Source of the DNA: Vibrio genomosp. F10 str. ZF-129
GTDB taxonomy: Bacteria; Pseudomonadota; Gammaproteobacteria; Enterobacterales; Vibrionaceae
Reading direction: 5' to 3'
Assembly: GCF_000287055.2 (NCBI RefSeq)
Contig: NZ_AJYQ02000118.1
Coordinates: 1-64,000 of the forward strand
Length of the DNA stretch: 64,000 nt
Part shown: positions 1 through 8,626 of the stretch, piece after piece
How positions within the stretch are numbered: position 1 is the first letter of the stretch
Layout of the letters: each line of letters begins with the position of its first letter
Made by a program: the position numbers and the translations under genes
Notes under the pieces: generated by a model
Told to the model about the DNA's origin: nothing
The model's input: only the letters and a program-made list of their open reading frames with translations
The model's database searches: none

Positions 1-263
1 TGAGGTAATAGCCATTATACGATGCACGCACATCGCCTTAACGACACTGATAATGCCACATCTAATTGAAAAGAACAGCGTTTTATCACGTGTTCAGGTT
101 CGACTGATGAAGTTATCACCACTTAGGTTGCCTAGCGTTGCTTTTATAATCACTTAGAAGCTTTACAACACAACGCTCTCAATCAATAGCCACGAAATCA
201 TACTTGCTTAAAATCATGAAGAGTAAAGTCAATGAGCCCTTCTATCATACGAGTTGTGTCGGG
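1..263. other. Non-coding left edge
   Basis: No reading frame with a ribosome binding site is visible here. It is the 3' flank of pgtA, whose stop is at 264. There is a loose inverted repeat AGCCC/GGGCT around 235-266 but no T-run, so I do not call a terminator. Confidence 0.4.
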
Positions 264-1526
264 CTAGCGGCTTTTGTATGACTCTTTATCTATTCCATGC
301 TTTTTCATTCTTAAATACAGTTTTTTCCTCGGCACTTGCAGATAGCTTGCAGCATCACTGACTCGCCCTGAGTGCAAAAACAATGCATCTTCTATCACGC
401 CTTTTTCATAATCATCAACCAGTTCATCCAGTGCGAGTTGTGTTTCCTCTTGAGTGTAGAGCTTTTCTTGACCCGTGAGTTTAATAATACCTACCGCGTA
501 AAGTTCTGCTACATTACGAAGCTCGCGCACATTTCCCGGCCAACGGTGGCTTCGCAAAACAGATAAATAACTCGGGTCGACTTTAGGTACACTTTTTCCG
601 AGTTTAATGCAGCTTGATTTTAGGAAATGGTGGAACAGCACGGCAACGTCATCTGGGCGAGAGTGCAATGAAGGCATTTCAATGACACCTTGATTCAACA
701 CGTAATAAAGCTCTGGGACCAGTTTGGCCGCGGCTATGAGCCGCTGTGGATCTTGATTGAAAATAGCAATCACCTGCAAAGGCTGTTTGTTTCTTTCTTT
801 CTCAATAATCGCTTGAGCCAAAATGCGTTGGCAAGGCTCGCTCATCTGCTCAATATTGTCGATTAACCAAGTTGTTCTTGTTTCACCGCCGATTTCTTGA
901 GTGAATAAATCACAATCAGTGCAAGACTCCGAACTGACACGAAATACCTCTTTAGTTTTGAAATCGGTGAGATCATGAATTAACTGCCCAACTAAGTGGC
1001 GGCCAGTTCCCGTTTCACCCCAAACGACAACATGGTTTTTTAGCAAAGCAAATTGAGATATACAGTGACGAATATGCTCAAGTTGAGCTGAATGACCGAT
1101 TAAGCTGCGGTCAATACTCGACGCCATGGCCTTCTTCTGCTCTATGAACACTTTTCGAAAGCTTAACTGCTCTTTAACCATTTCTAACAATTGAGCGGGG
1201 TTAATTGGTTTTTCTACAAACTCACATGCCCCTACTTTAAGCGCTTCAACGGCCATAGGAATATCGCCATGGCCCGTAATAACGATCACCGGAATACGCT
1301 CATCTAACCGCTTAATTTTTTGTAACAGTTCTAGCCCATGCATCTGTGGCATGTACATATCGAGCAGCACCACACCCGGCCAATCGGTGTAGAGATGTGG
1401 GCTTACCAAGGTAGGATCTGCCACAGGTTTTGCAGTTAAACCTGCAAGTGACATAAGGTGCATGTATGAATCCAAGACATCTTGATCATCATCCACCAAT
1501 AAAACAGAGTAGTTAGGATAGATCAT
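264..1526 (-). CDS. pgtA: Phosphoglycerate transport response regulator PgtA
   Basis: NtrC/DctD-type response regulator of 420 aa, the output protein of the PgtB-PgtA two-component system that induces the transporter PgtP. The receiver domain covers residues 6-120, with the acidic pair at D12-D14, phospho-acceptor D56 (in VVLLDMYMP), T84 and K106. An AAA+-like domain follows, with a degenerate Walker A GETGTGRH at 170-177 (Lys replaced by Arg) and Walker B-like LIDN near 222. The GAFTGA loop that contacts sigma-54 is absent between them. A Fis-type helix-turn-helix lies at about 388-415. The start has a good GGAG-type site, and the gene overlaps the end of pgtB by 14 bases, which suggests translational coupling. 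I infer that it activates a sigma-70 promoter. Family assignment is firm because all four pgt genes are present. Confidence 0.9.
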   Translation of the reverse strand: MIYPNYSVLLVDDDQDVLDSYMHLMSLAGLTAKPVADPTLVSPHLYTDWPGVVLLDMYMPQMHGLELLQKIKRLDERIPVIVITGHGDIPMAVEALKVGACEFVEKPINPAQLLEMVKEQLSFRKVFIEQKKAMASSIDRSLIGHSAQLEHIRHCISQFALLKNHVVVWGETGTGRHLVGQLIHDLTDFKTKEVFRVSSESCTDCDLFTQEIGGETRTTWLIDNIEQMSEPCQRILAQAIIEKERNKQPLQVIAIFNQDPQRLIAAAKLVPELYYVLNQGVIEMPSLHSRPDDVAVLFHHFLKSSCIKLGKSVPKVDPSYLSVLRSHRWPGNVRELRNVAELYAVGIIKLTGQEKLYTQEETQLALDELVDDYEKGVIEDALFLHSGRVSDAASYLQVPRKKLYLRMKKHGIDKESYKSR

Positions 1527-3873
1527 AAGGTAACTCCAAAAGTACTAATGCTCCTCGGTTCACACTGGATCCAAGATAAATGTGGCCAGAGTATTTCTCT
1601 ATTAGCGACCGACTAATACTTAAGCCAAGTCCCAGCCCCACTTCTTTCGTCGTGGTAAATGGTGTGAACAATTTTGAGACAATATCTGGCTCAAAACCAT
1701 TCCCGTTATCTTCAATAGCGATAGTGTGGTAATTAGGTGAGCTGTAAAGGTGGTAGATAGAAACGTTACGCGATTCTGGATTTGACTCACTAACCGCATC
1801 ACATCCATTGACCATTACGTTAATGAGCACTTGTTCTAGAGCCAACGCACTGAAAGCCACACGAAGATCTGGTTCTACTCGGTTTTCTAGGGTAATCATT
1901 TGACGCTTGGCTTTGGTATTAACGATACTCATTGCCTGCTCAACTACGTGATGAATGTGCAATGACTCTGGCGCTTGGTCTCCATCTGGCTTTTTGGCAA
2001 AACTGCGTAAACTGGTAATGACCTTATTCATTCTGTTGGCCAATACATCCACCTGGTGTAACGCTTGATTCATTCCAACGATATCTTTGCCCTCACTGGA
2101 CAGTTTTGCACTGTATAAGTATGTCGACATTGCATTGAGAGGCTGATTTAACTCGTGGGCCAAACTTGTCATGGTTTGCCCTACAACGGCCATTTTTGCT
2201 GCTTGAATCAACTCACCTTGGGTTTGCTTAAGGTTACGCTCGGCCAACTCGCGTTCGCTCACCTCTTTTGATAAACGCTGATTTTTTTCAATTAAATCGT
2301 GCGTTTTTTCATCCACCAACTTTTCTAATTCTCGAGCAGTCAGCTCTTGCTGAGTCACGTTAGTAATGGTGATAATTATTTTGTTCAACTGACCATGAGA
2401 GAACTGATGGAAATCGAAATGCAAATAGCATGGCTCTGCATGGCCAACGCTGAAAGTGAGCTCGTCTTGCCCATGAGTTCGCAGTTTCCCTTCACGAGAA
2501 AATATACGCGCCAAATCTAGTGGATTATCAATATCTAATATTTCCCAAATTGGCTTATGACCAGAGTCTTCATCTGTTGCGAGCAATCGACGTGCGCTCA
2601 GGTTTAATGACTCCACATTGCCTACTAGATCACAGGTCAACAAGCTTGCGGATGTGTTGTTAATTAGGCTAACAGCGTTAGTGCGCTGAATTTCTTTGAC
2701 ACTTTCACCATACTCAATCAGTTTTTCACTAATACGCCCAATTTCATCTTGGCCATCCACTTTAATCGGGTAACTTAGGTCACCTCGTGTTATTGCATCA
2801 ATGCTGGTGCTCAGTGCCGTCAAACGAGCAACGATGCGGCGGTTAATAAAGTAATAAGTCAAAAACAGCGACATCAAAATTGAGACACTAAAACACACGA
2901 GCAATACATGGTTACCATACGACACCAATCTGGCTGTCTTTTTCTTTACATCGACAAAACTTTCATCCGCTAGACCAACCAGTTGCCCTATTTGCTGATG
3001 GATTTCATTTAGTTGAAAATCAATTCTATGGTTTAACCCATTAATCCTTTGGTTTGTCGACACTTTGTCTAGGATTTGCGAGTAAAAGGCCCCTTCAGGA
3101 GACAGTAGGCCCGTTAACTCTTCAAGCAACTGTTGGTAAGCAATCGCAGTAGGCAGCACCACAATCACCTCACTGATCTCGCTGAGATCATTCAATTTAT
3201 ACTGAACCACTTTTGCTGCATTGTGCACTTGCCCTAGCTGTTGCGCGTCCATTACATCGCTGATGATCGTAAACACACTTGATTCGAGGTCCAATATTTG
3301 TTGTATCGTACGTAGTTGCTCAAAGGCGTTATTGCGCCTTTCTCCCGCATTATAACGCTCAATTAACCAGTGCAATTCTTGGCGAATGGGCATGAGCTCC
3401 GCGTCAATATCTTGATTTAACCAATTTAATTGCTCTTTGAGCTGATTGATCTTTCGGGTTTGCTCGACTCGGTGTAAGACTAAATCACTATACTGACCTA
3501 AGGTGTTTTCAAGATCCAAGTAAAGCTCAGCTAGGTTTGTACCTCCAACATCATTGAGACCACCTTGATTATGGTCGCTTAAGGTACGTTTAATTGACTC
3601 TATTAGGGTTGATAAAGTTGCAATCTGATCATTGAGCTCGACCATGTTAGTGATCGTCGGTAGCAATTGAACCTGGTATCGAATTTCGCCACTTCGACTC
3701 TCAAGCAAATAGCTGGTGTTGTATTTAGGAACACTTTGTTCAAGTAACTCACTCACTTGATCATCTAGCTGATTCCAAGTTAACCAGGCCACCACACTTA
3801 CCACCGTCAAGAGTATAGTGGTGCCAGTGAATGCCAACACCAGCTTGGCGCCAATCGTACTCCATTTATTCAT
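1513..3873 (-). CDS. pgtB: Phosphoglycerate transport sensor kinase PgtB
   Basis: Inner-membrane histidine kinase of 786 aa. The first membrane helix is at residues 9-31. A mostly helical periplasmic sensor region of about 290 residues follows, then a second helix at 322-343, a HAMP domain at about 345-395, a PAS-like segment at 400-510, a coiled-coil linker, and the HisKA box with phosphorylated H573 (LAHELNQPLN). The ATPase domain shows an N-box (NVMVNGCDAV), a G1 box (DNGNGF) and a G2 box (GLGLGLS). It sits between pgtC, with a 4-base ATGA overlap upstream, and pgtA, so the three genes form one transcript. By analogy with Salmonella Pgt, it reads the ligand state of PgtC and phosphorylates PgtA. 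Confidence 0.9.
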   Translation of the reverse strand: MNKWSTIGAKLVLAFTGTTILLTVVSVVAWLTWNQLDDQVSELLEQSVPKYNTSYLLESRSGEIRYQVQLLPTITNMVELNDQIATLSTLIESIKRTLSDHNQGGLNDVGGTNLAELYLDLENTLGQYSDLVLHRVEQTRKINQLKEQLNWLNQDIDAELMPIRQELHWLIERYNAGERRNNAFEQLRTIQQILDLESSVFTIISDVMDAQQLGQVHNAAKVVQYKLNDLSEISEVIVVLPTAIAYQQLLEELTGLLSPEGAFYSQILDKVSTNQRINGLNHRIDFQLNEIHQQIGQLVGLADESFVDVKKKTARLVSYGNHVLLVCFSVSILMSLFLTYYFINRRIVARLTALSTSIDAITRGDLSYPIKVDGQDEIGRISEKLIEYGESVKEIQRTNAVSLINNTSASLLTCDLVGNVESLNLSARRLLATDEDSGHKPIWEILDIDNPLDLARIFSREGKLRTHGQDELTFSVGHAEPCYLHFDFHQFSHGQLNKIIITITNVTQQELTARELEKLVDEKTHDLIEKNQRLSKEVSERELAERNLKQTQGELIQAAKMAVVGQTMTSLAHELNQPLNAMSTYLYSAKLSSEGKDIVGMNQALHQVDVLANRMNKVITSLRSFAKKPDGDQAPESLHIHHVVEQAMSIVNTKAKRQMITLENRVEPDLRVAFSALALEQVLINVMVNGCDAVSESNPESRNVSIYHLYSSPNYHTIAIEDNGNGFEPDIVSKLFTPFTTTKEVGLGLGLSISRSLIEKYSGHIYLGSSVNRGALVLLELPYDLS

Positions 3874-5180
3874 TGGTCGTACTCTTGTTGCAGTTCTTGT
3901 TGCAATTGACTGATGCGCTTAGCAACATTGGTCAAATTGGCGCTATATTGGCCGCCAAATCGATAGCTAAACTCCGCCAACATCACACGCTCTATACCAC
4001 TCGACGCGATATCCTCTTTTACTTGTTCTCTCATTGTCGCTGAATATGCAGCGACCTGTTGTTCTGATATTGGCAATTGAAACAACTGGGATTGTAGCCG
4101 TTCAAGCTCTTTACTCACCTTTGAATTCGGTTTCGACTCTTGTTTGAGCCTCATTAAGCTAAACCACGCATCTTGTAGTTCTGGCAGCCGTTTCGTGATG
4201 GCTTCATCAAAGATCATGTTGACCAACTTCTCTCGCCTCATGACTGTATTAAGTTCGATGCCTGGAATGTCGCTGCTGAATAATGAAGGATCAGCAATCG
4301 CATGCTTTGAAAAACGGGTTTGTAACATGTTGGTTTGAACTTGTTTAGACAATAACAACTCGACAAACTGCTGAGTCGCGACACTATCAACAGGTTGATG
4401 CACTACCCCCACATAAGTCGGCATCAAGGTGAAGTCTTGATCATAGCCAAATTCGACATGACTGAATTGATTGGCCAGCACCAATGCATAACTGTCAATA
4501 CTCGGCCCAATCGCAAACTGGCCTTTTGCCACGTAATCACTCACACCAAAACTACGCGATGAGATAGATCCAAGATTAGCGCCAACATTAAGAATGATCG
4601 ACCAACCTTTTTCCCACCCGTATCTTTTTAGAATACTTTCGATCATCATTTGCGTCGTGCCAGATCGGCTCGGCGTACTCATTGTCAAATGGCCAAAATA
4701 ATCAAACGAGGTCAGGTCAATGAAACGTTTCGGTTTGTTCAGACCGTTGGCGTTAAGATAGTCATTATTCCAAACCAAACCCGCCCCTGAATAACCAACG
4801 CTGGTGACTTTATTTTGTTCAGGTAATACAAACTGGCTCAGCCAATCCGGTACCTCATTAGAGAAATCCACCGTGGCTAGCTGATTCCGCTTGTTAAGCT
4901 CTTGCATTAAAAACGGAGAAGAACTGAGTACGACATCGACATCTTCAATATAGGTTTTGTTGAGCATTTGAATAGCAGATTGAGTTCGGCGGTGGATCAA
5001 TTTGATATCCACAAGCGGATGGTGCTTTTGATATTCTGCAATCAATTCAGCCATAGGTTCACTAGAAAACGTAGTCAAAATGACCAGTTGCTCTTGGTTT
5101 GCGAAACTCAACGAGCTAAACAGCCCAAGAACGGTCAACCATATCGAACGAATAATCGTTCGTGCATTCTGTATACCCAC
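3870..5180 (-). CDS. pgtC: Phosphoglycerate-sensing periplasmic protein PgtC
   Basis: Periplasmic solute-binding protein of about 436 aa, similar to iron(III)/ABC-type binding proteins (QLVILTTFSSEPMAELIAEY near the mature N-terminus). In the Pgt system it presents external phosphoglycerate to PgtB. The open frame extends to a TTG at 5228. I chose the in-frame GTG at 5180 because AAGGGA lies nine bases upstream, and because it gives a compact signal peptide (basic n-region NARTIIRS, hydrophobic WLTVLGLFSSL, cleavage after SFA). The upstream TTG would add 16 residues with no visible binding site. The gene ends in an ATGA overlap with pgtB and is divergent from pgtP. Confidence 0.85.
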   Translation of the reverse strand: MGIQNARTIIRSIWLTVLGLFSSLSFANQEQLVILTTFSSEPMAELIAEYQKHHPLVDIKLIHRRTQSAIQMLNKTYIEDVDVVLSSSPFLMQELNKRNQLATVDFSNEVPDWLSQFVLPEQNKVTSVGYSGAGLVWNNDYLNANGLNKPKRFIDLTSFDYFGHLTMSTPSRSGTTQMMIESILKRYGWEKGWSIILNVGANLGSISSRSFGVSDYVAKGQFAIGPSIDSYALVLANQFSHVEFGYDQDFTLMPTYVGVVHQPVDSVATQQFVELLLSKQVQTNMLQTRFSKHAIADPSLFSSDIPGIELNTVMRREKLVNMIFDEAITKRLPELQDAWFSLMRLKQESKPNSKVSKELERLQSQLFQLPISEQQVAAYSATMREQVKEDIASSGIERVMLAEFSYRFGGQYSANLTNVAKRISQLQQELQQEYDQ

Positions 5181-5349
5181 GTCACAAAGTCCCTTAAAAG
5201 TGTGCGTCAATTCAAAATTCGCCAACAAGCTAATAATTAGGCCATTTATCTATTGGGTCAAAGCCGACACAACGCTTTATCCCGATAGACATAATTCTAT
5301 CAGTTAGCGGCCTATTCGCGGACTTAAAAGCGCCATTTTTAACTCATGC

Positions 5350-5363
5350 CAAACTAAAGTTTG
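5350..5363. promoter_or_regulatory. Palindrome in the pgtC/pgtP divergent region
   Basis: CAAACT-AA-AGTTTG is a perfect inverted repeat about 100 bases before the pgtP start, within the 284-base divergent region. Position and symmetry suit a binding site for PgtA or another regulator. The assignment is inference. Confidence 0.35.
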
Positions 5364-5464
5364 AGTCATTTTCGTCTCAAAAGTGGCTTTTTGTAACTCT
5401 TACCCTCGCTCGCCATGATGCCCCGGACAAATTAATTATCGTCAATTTATCGGAGTAAAACATC

Positions 5465-6841
5465 ATGTTTGATTTTTTCAAAACCCGTCCGGACAAGCCC
5501 TTGTCCGACGGAAATAAGCAGGCCATGCAAAAGCGGTTCAAACGCTATCAATGGGAAGTATTCCTAGGCTTAGTATTCGGCTACGCAGTATTCTACGTGG
5601 TTCGAATGAGTTTAGGTGTCGTAAAAAAACCGATGCTTGATGCTGGAATCGTTTCCATCGAAGAGCTTGGTATTATGGGTTCAGCCTTCTTCTTTACTTA
5701 TGCAATAGGCAAATTCTCGAACGGCTTCCTTTCTGACTACGCCAATATTGGCCGCTTTATGTCGTTTTCATTGCTCCTGTCTGGTGCAACAGCGATCGTA
5801 ATGGGCCTTAACACTACCGGTTTCTTTTTCGTTCTGCTTTGGGGCTTAAACGGTTGGTTCCAATCAGTAGGTTCTGCACCTTCTTGTGTGTCTCTATTCC
5901 AGTGGTTCTCACCAAAACAGCGTGGTAGTCGTTACTCTGTTTGGGGTGGTTCTCGTAACATTGGTGAGGGTATCACTTGGATTCTAACCGCGACATTAGT
6001 GAGCTACTTAGGTTGGCGCGCAGGTTTCATCGGTGCTGGTATTGCAGCCATTGCAGCCGCGCTATGTATGTTCTTTGCGCTAAAAGACCGTCCTCAAACT
6101 TATGGCCTACCTGATGCGGCAACGGCATTTGACGAAGACCCTGAAATTAAGAAAAAGAACGATCCAAAAGAAACTCGACGTGCACAACTGTTTATTCTTA
6201 AACAACCAACCATGTGGCTTATTGCTATGGCATGTGCGGCAATGTATGTCTCACGTTATGCGATGTCGTCTTGGGCTGTTCTGTATTTACAAGAAGTGAA
6301 AGGCTACTCACTGATCGATGCTGGTTTTGCTATGTCGACCTACCCAATTGCAGGTCTGGCGGGCGCTATATTATCGGGCATTATTTCTGACAAAGTGTTT
6401 AACGCTAATCGTCATATCCCAACCTTACTTTACGGAATTGCCAACATCGCAGGTATGTGCCTGATGTTCTTCGGACCAGACCACCGCATGGTTGACGCAG
6501 TGGCTCTTGGCCTCATCGGCTTTGCTATCGGCGGTCTAGTGGTATTCCTTGCTGGCCTTACAGCTTGTGATTTGATGCCGAAGAATGCGGTTGGTGCAGT
6601 AAAGGGCTTCATCGGGCTGTTCTCTTACATGGCCGCATCCGCTCAAGAAGTGGTTTCAGCTTCGTTGATTAACATTACTGAAGTCGATGGTGTGACGACG
6701 TACGACTTCACTCAAGCTCAGTACTTCTGGCTAGCAGCAGGTGTGGTTTCACTGGTTCTGGCGCTCACAGTATGGAACGCTAAAAAAGTCGTGGATATTG
6801 ATGAGTCGGAAGGCGAACTCAAACCAAGCACAGCAAGTTAA
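5465..6841 (+). CDS. pgtP: Phosphoglycerate transporter PgtP (MFS, OPA family)
   Basis: Twelve-helix major facilitator of 458 aa in the organophosphate:phosphate antiporter family, like GlpT and UhpT. It is expected to import 2- and 3-phosphoglycerate and PEP in exchange for phosphate. Family features include the N-terminal cytoplasmic stretch before helix 1 (FKRYQWEVFLGLVFGYAVFY), the VVRMSLGVVKKPM region, the SRNIGEGITWI segment and a central cytoplasmic loop rich in K and E at about residues 215-240. A GGAG site lies nine bases before the ATG. Its own sensor-regulator set is transcribed divergently, and a pyruvate kinase follows 79 bases downstream. Confidence 0.92.
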   Translation: MFDFFKTRPDKPLSDGNKQAMQKRFKRYQWEVFLGLVFGYAVFYVVRMSLGVVKKPMLDAGIVSIEELGIMGSAFFFTYAIGKFSNGFLSDYANIGRFMSFSLLLSGATAIVMGLNTTGFFFVLLWGLNGWFQSVGSAPSCVSLFQWFSPKQRGSRYSVWGGSRNIGEGITWILTATLVSYLGWRAGFIGAGIAAIAAALCMFFALKDRPQTYGLPDAATAFDEDPEIKKKNDPKETRRAQLFILKQPTMWLIAMACAAMYVSRYAMSSWAVLYLQEVKGYSLIDAGFAMSTYPIAGLAGAILSGIISDKVFNANRHIPTLLYGIANIAGMCLMFFGPDHRMVDAVALGLIGFAIGGLVVFLAGLTACDLMPKNAVGAVKGFIGLFSYMAASAQEVVSASLINITEVDGVTTYDFTQAQYFWLAAGVVSLVLALTVWNAKKVVDIDESEGELKPSTAS

Positions 6842-6850
6842 TGACATATT

Positions 6851-6872
6851 GAGGAGTCTTAATTGGCTCCTC
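6851..6872 (+). other. Intercistronic hairpin pgtP-pyk
   Basis: GAGGAG and CTCCTC can pair across a 10-base loop directly after pgtP. There is no T-run, so this is more likely an mRNA-stabilising or attenuating hairpin than a full terminator. A separate promoter for pyk is not obvious. Confidence 0.35.
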
Positions 6873-6920
6873 TCACCCATTTTCTTCCAACCTTTCAATT
6901 ATGTCGTTATAGGTAAGCCC

Positions 6921-8384
6921 ATGAATAAAACAAAAATTGTCGCAACCCTTGGCCCCGCAAGCCAAGATGCCGAAACATTAACAAAAATGATTAAAGCAGG
7001 CGTCAATGTTGTTCGACTCAATTTCTCTCACGGGAATCAAGAAGACCACATAGCAACCGCGCTTAAAGTAAGAACCATCGCCAAACAACTGGGGAAATAT
7101 GTCGGTATTCTCGTTGACCTACAAGGCCCTAAAATTCGTATTTCGGGTTTTGAATCTGATTCTATCTACCTGAATCAAGGGGATACTTTTTACTTAGACG
7201 GGAAATTAGCGCCCAATGCCGGAACCCAGCATTCTGTTGGTTTAGATTATCCTCAACTGATTCAGGATTTGGAACCTGGCAATATTCTTCTATTGGATGA
7301 TGGTCGTGTTCAATTGGAAACCTTGTCAGTCGATAAAGTAACGCAAAAGGTGGAAACTCGAGCGTTAAATGGCGGCAAGCTGTCAAACCGCAAAGGCATC
7401 AACTTATTGGGCGGTGGTTTATCTGCACCAGCATTGACCACCAAAGATAAACAAGACATTGCCACCGCAGCGGTGATTGATGCCGATTTCCTTGCTGTAT
7501 CATTTCCACGCAATGCAGACGACTTGCACGATGCTCGTGCTATCGCTGTGCGATCAGGTTGCAACGCGCAAATTGTGGCTAAAATTGAACGCGCTGAAAT
7601 TGTGACAGATGCAGATTCAATGGACAAAGTGATAGCCGCTTCAGACATTATAATGGTGGCACGTGGTGATCTTGGTGTAGAAATCGGTGATGCTCGTCTC
7701 CCGTCAGTTCAAAAAATGCTTATTTCTCGCGCTAAGCATCTTGGAAAACCTGTCATTACAGCAACTCAAATGATGGAATCTATGATCGAGAATCCACTAC
7801 CAACTCGCGCAGAGGTTATGGATGTCGCTAACGCTATAATAGACGGCACAGACGCTATCATGTTGTCAGGAGAATCTGCAATGGGGTGCTATCCGGTAGA
7901 AGCCGTTGAAGCCATGGTGAGAGTGGCTGAAGGTGTCGAAACCGAAAGCTTATGCGCTGATGCATGTTGGCAAAAAATTCAGCAGTTATGCAGCGACAAC
8001 AGCAAGAGTTTTGCAATTTCGTCAATGATTTCAGCTGCACGCTCAGAGCAAGCGCTGGGGGTTGCTGTCTACACGGAAAGTGGAGAGACGCCTTTGCTGA
8101 TGTCTCGCTGCCAAAGCCAAGCAGTGATCTGGGCGCTGAGTAACGATGAGAAATTGCTCGCGAGAATGAGTATTTTGCGCGGCGTTGAAGCGATTTACCT
8201 CAACACCACCCACTCATCGTCGGATGATACATCGATCATTGTGCCACTGCTAAGTCGTGAACTGGAAAAACGTAATATCTCTTCCCTTCTTATTTCTCGT
8301 TTTGAATCGGTTGAAAACGTCGGTGATATCAATATTAGCCAGTTGATTCAAATCAAACCAAGCACTTGCATTACTGCCTGTTAA
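6921..8384 (+). CDS. pyk: Pyruvate kinase
   Basis: Converts PEP and ADP to pyruvate and ATP in the last step of glycolysis. The 487-aa protein, near the usual 470-480, begins with the classic MNKTKIVATLGPAS. It shows the substrate loop VRLNFSHG, DLQGPKIR, the active-site signature VAKIERAE, the Mg/PEP segment VARGDLGVEIG and the MLSGESAMG motif, followed by the regulatory C-terminal domain. The start at 6921 is preferred over upstream in-frame codons, which would lie inside pgtP. Position right behind pgtP suggests that imported phosphoglycerate or PEP is burned directly. It is probably a second isozyme, since vibrios normally carry another pyk elsewhere; that part is inference. Confidence 0.93.
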   Translation: MNKTKIVATLGPASQDAETLTKMIKAGVNVVRLNFSHGNQEDHIATALKVRTIAKQLGKYVGILVDLQGPKIRISGFESDSIYLNQGDTFYLDGKLAPNAGTQHSVGLDYPQLIQDLEPGNILLLDDGRVQLETLSVDKVTQKVETRALNGGKLSNRKGINLLGGGLSAPALTTKDKQDIATAAVIDADFLAVSFPRNADDLHDARAIAVRSGCNAQIVAKIERAEIVTDADSMDKVIAASDIIMVARGDLGVEIGDARLPSVQKMLISRAKHLGKPVITATQMMESMIENPLPTRAEVMDVANAIIDGTDAIMLSGESAMGCYPVEAVEAMVRVAEGVETESLCADACWQKIQQLCSDNSKSFAISSMISAARSEQALGVAVYTESGETPLLMSRCQSQAVIWALSNDEKLLARMSILRGVEAIYLNTTHSSSDDTSIIVPLLSRELEKRNISSLLISRFESVENVGDINISQLIQIKPSTCITAC

Positions 8385-8438
8385 AGGCGGTTAGTTTCCC
8401 TCCCCCACCCCTCGCTCCACAGGGATTTTAGGGATTTT

Positions 8439-8464
8439 GGCCTACCTTCGGGTAGGTCCTTTTT
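8439..8464 (+). terminator. Terminator after pyk
   Basis: CCTACC-TTCG-GGTAGG is a stem capped by a stable UUCG tetraloop and followed by a run of T. This is a typical rho-independent terminator for the pgtP-pyk transcript. Confidence 0.85.
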
Positions 8465-8504
8465 AACAATAACCACTGTTTTTTGGCTGAAGTGACGTTA
8501 ACGT

Positions 8505-8528
8505 TGCTGAAATGCTGAAATGCTGAAA
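8505..8528. repeat. 8-bp tandem repeat x3
   Basis: Three perfect head-to-tail copies of TGCTGAAA lie in the gap between pyk and the chemoreceptor gene. No function is apparent. Confidence 0.8.
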
Positions 8529-8626
8529 ACCATAAAATCACTTCACCACCAAAACGCATCTCTCATTAATCCACAACCTTAATTGAAATATGAATCAAAA
8601 TGGCGAAGGGTCACGCATAACAAAAG

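Noticed and set aside
235..266. Terminator after pgtA
   Set aside because: AGCCC/GGGCT is separated by more than 20 bases and is not followed by a T-run on the minus strand.
4968..5307. Overlapping plus-strand frames inside and upstream of pgtC
   Set aside because: They lie antisense to a well-supported gene and encode products with no recognisable features.
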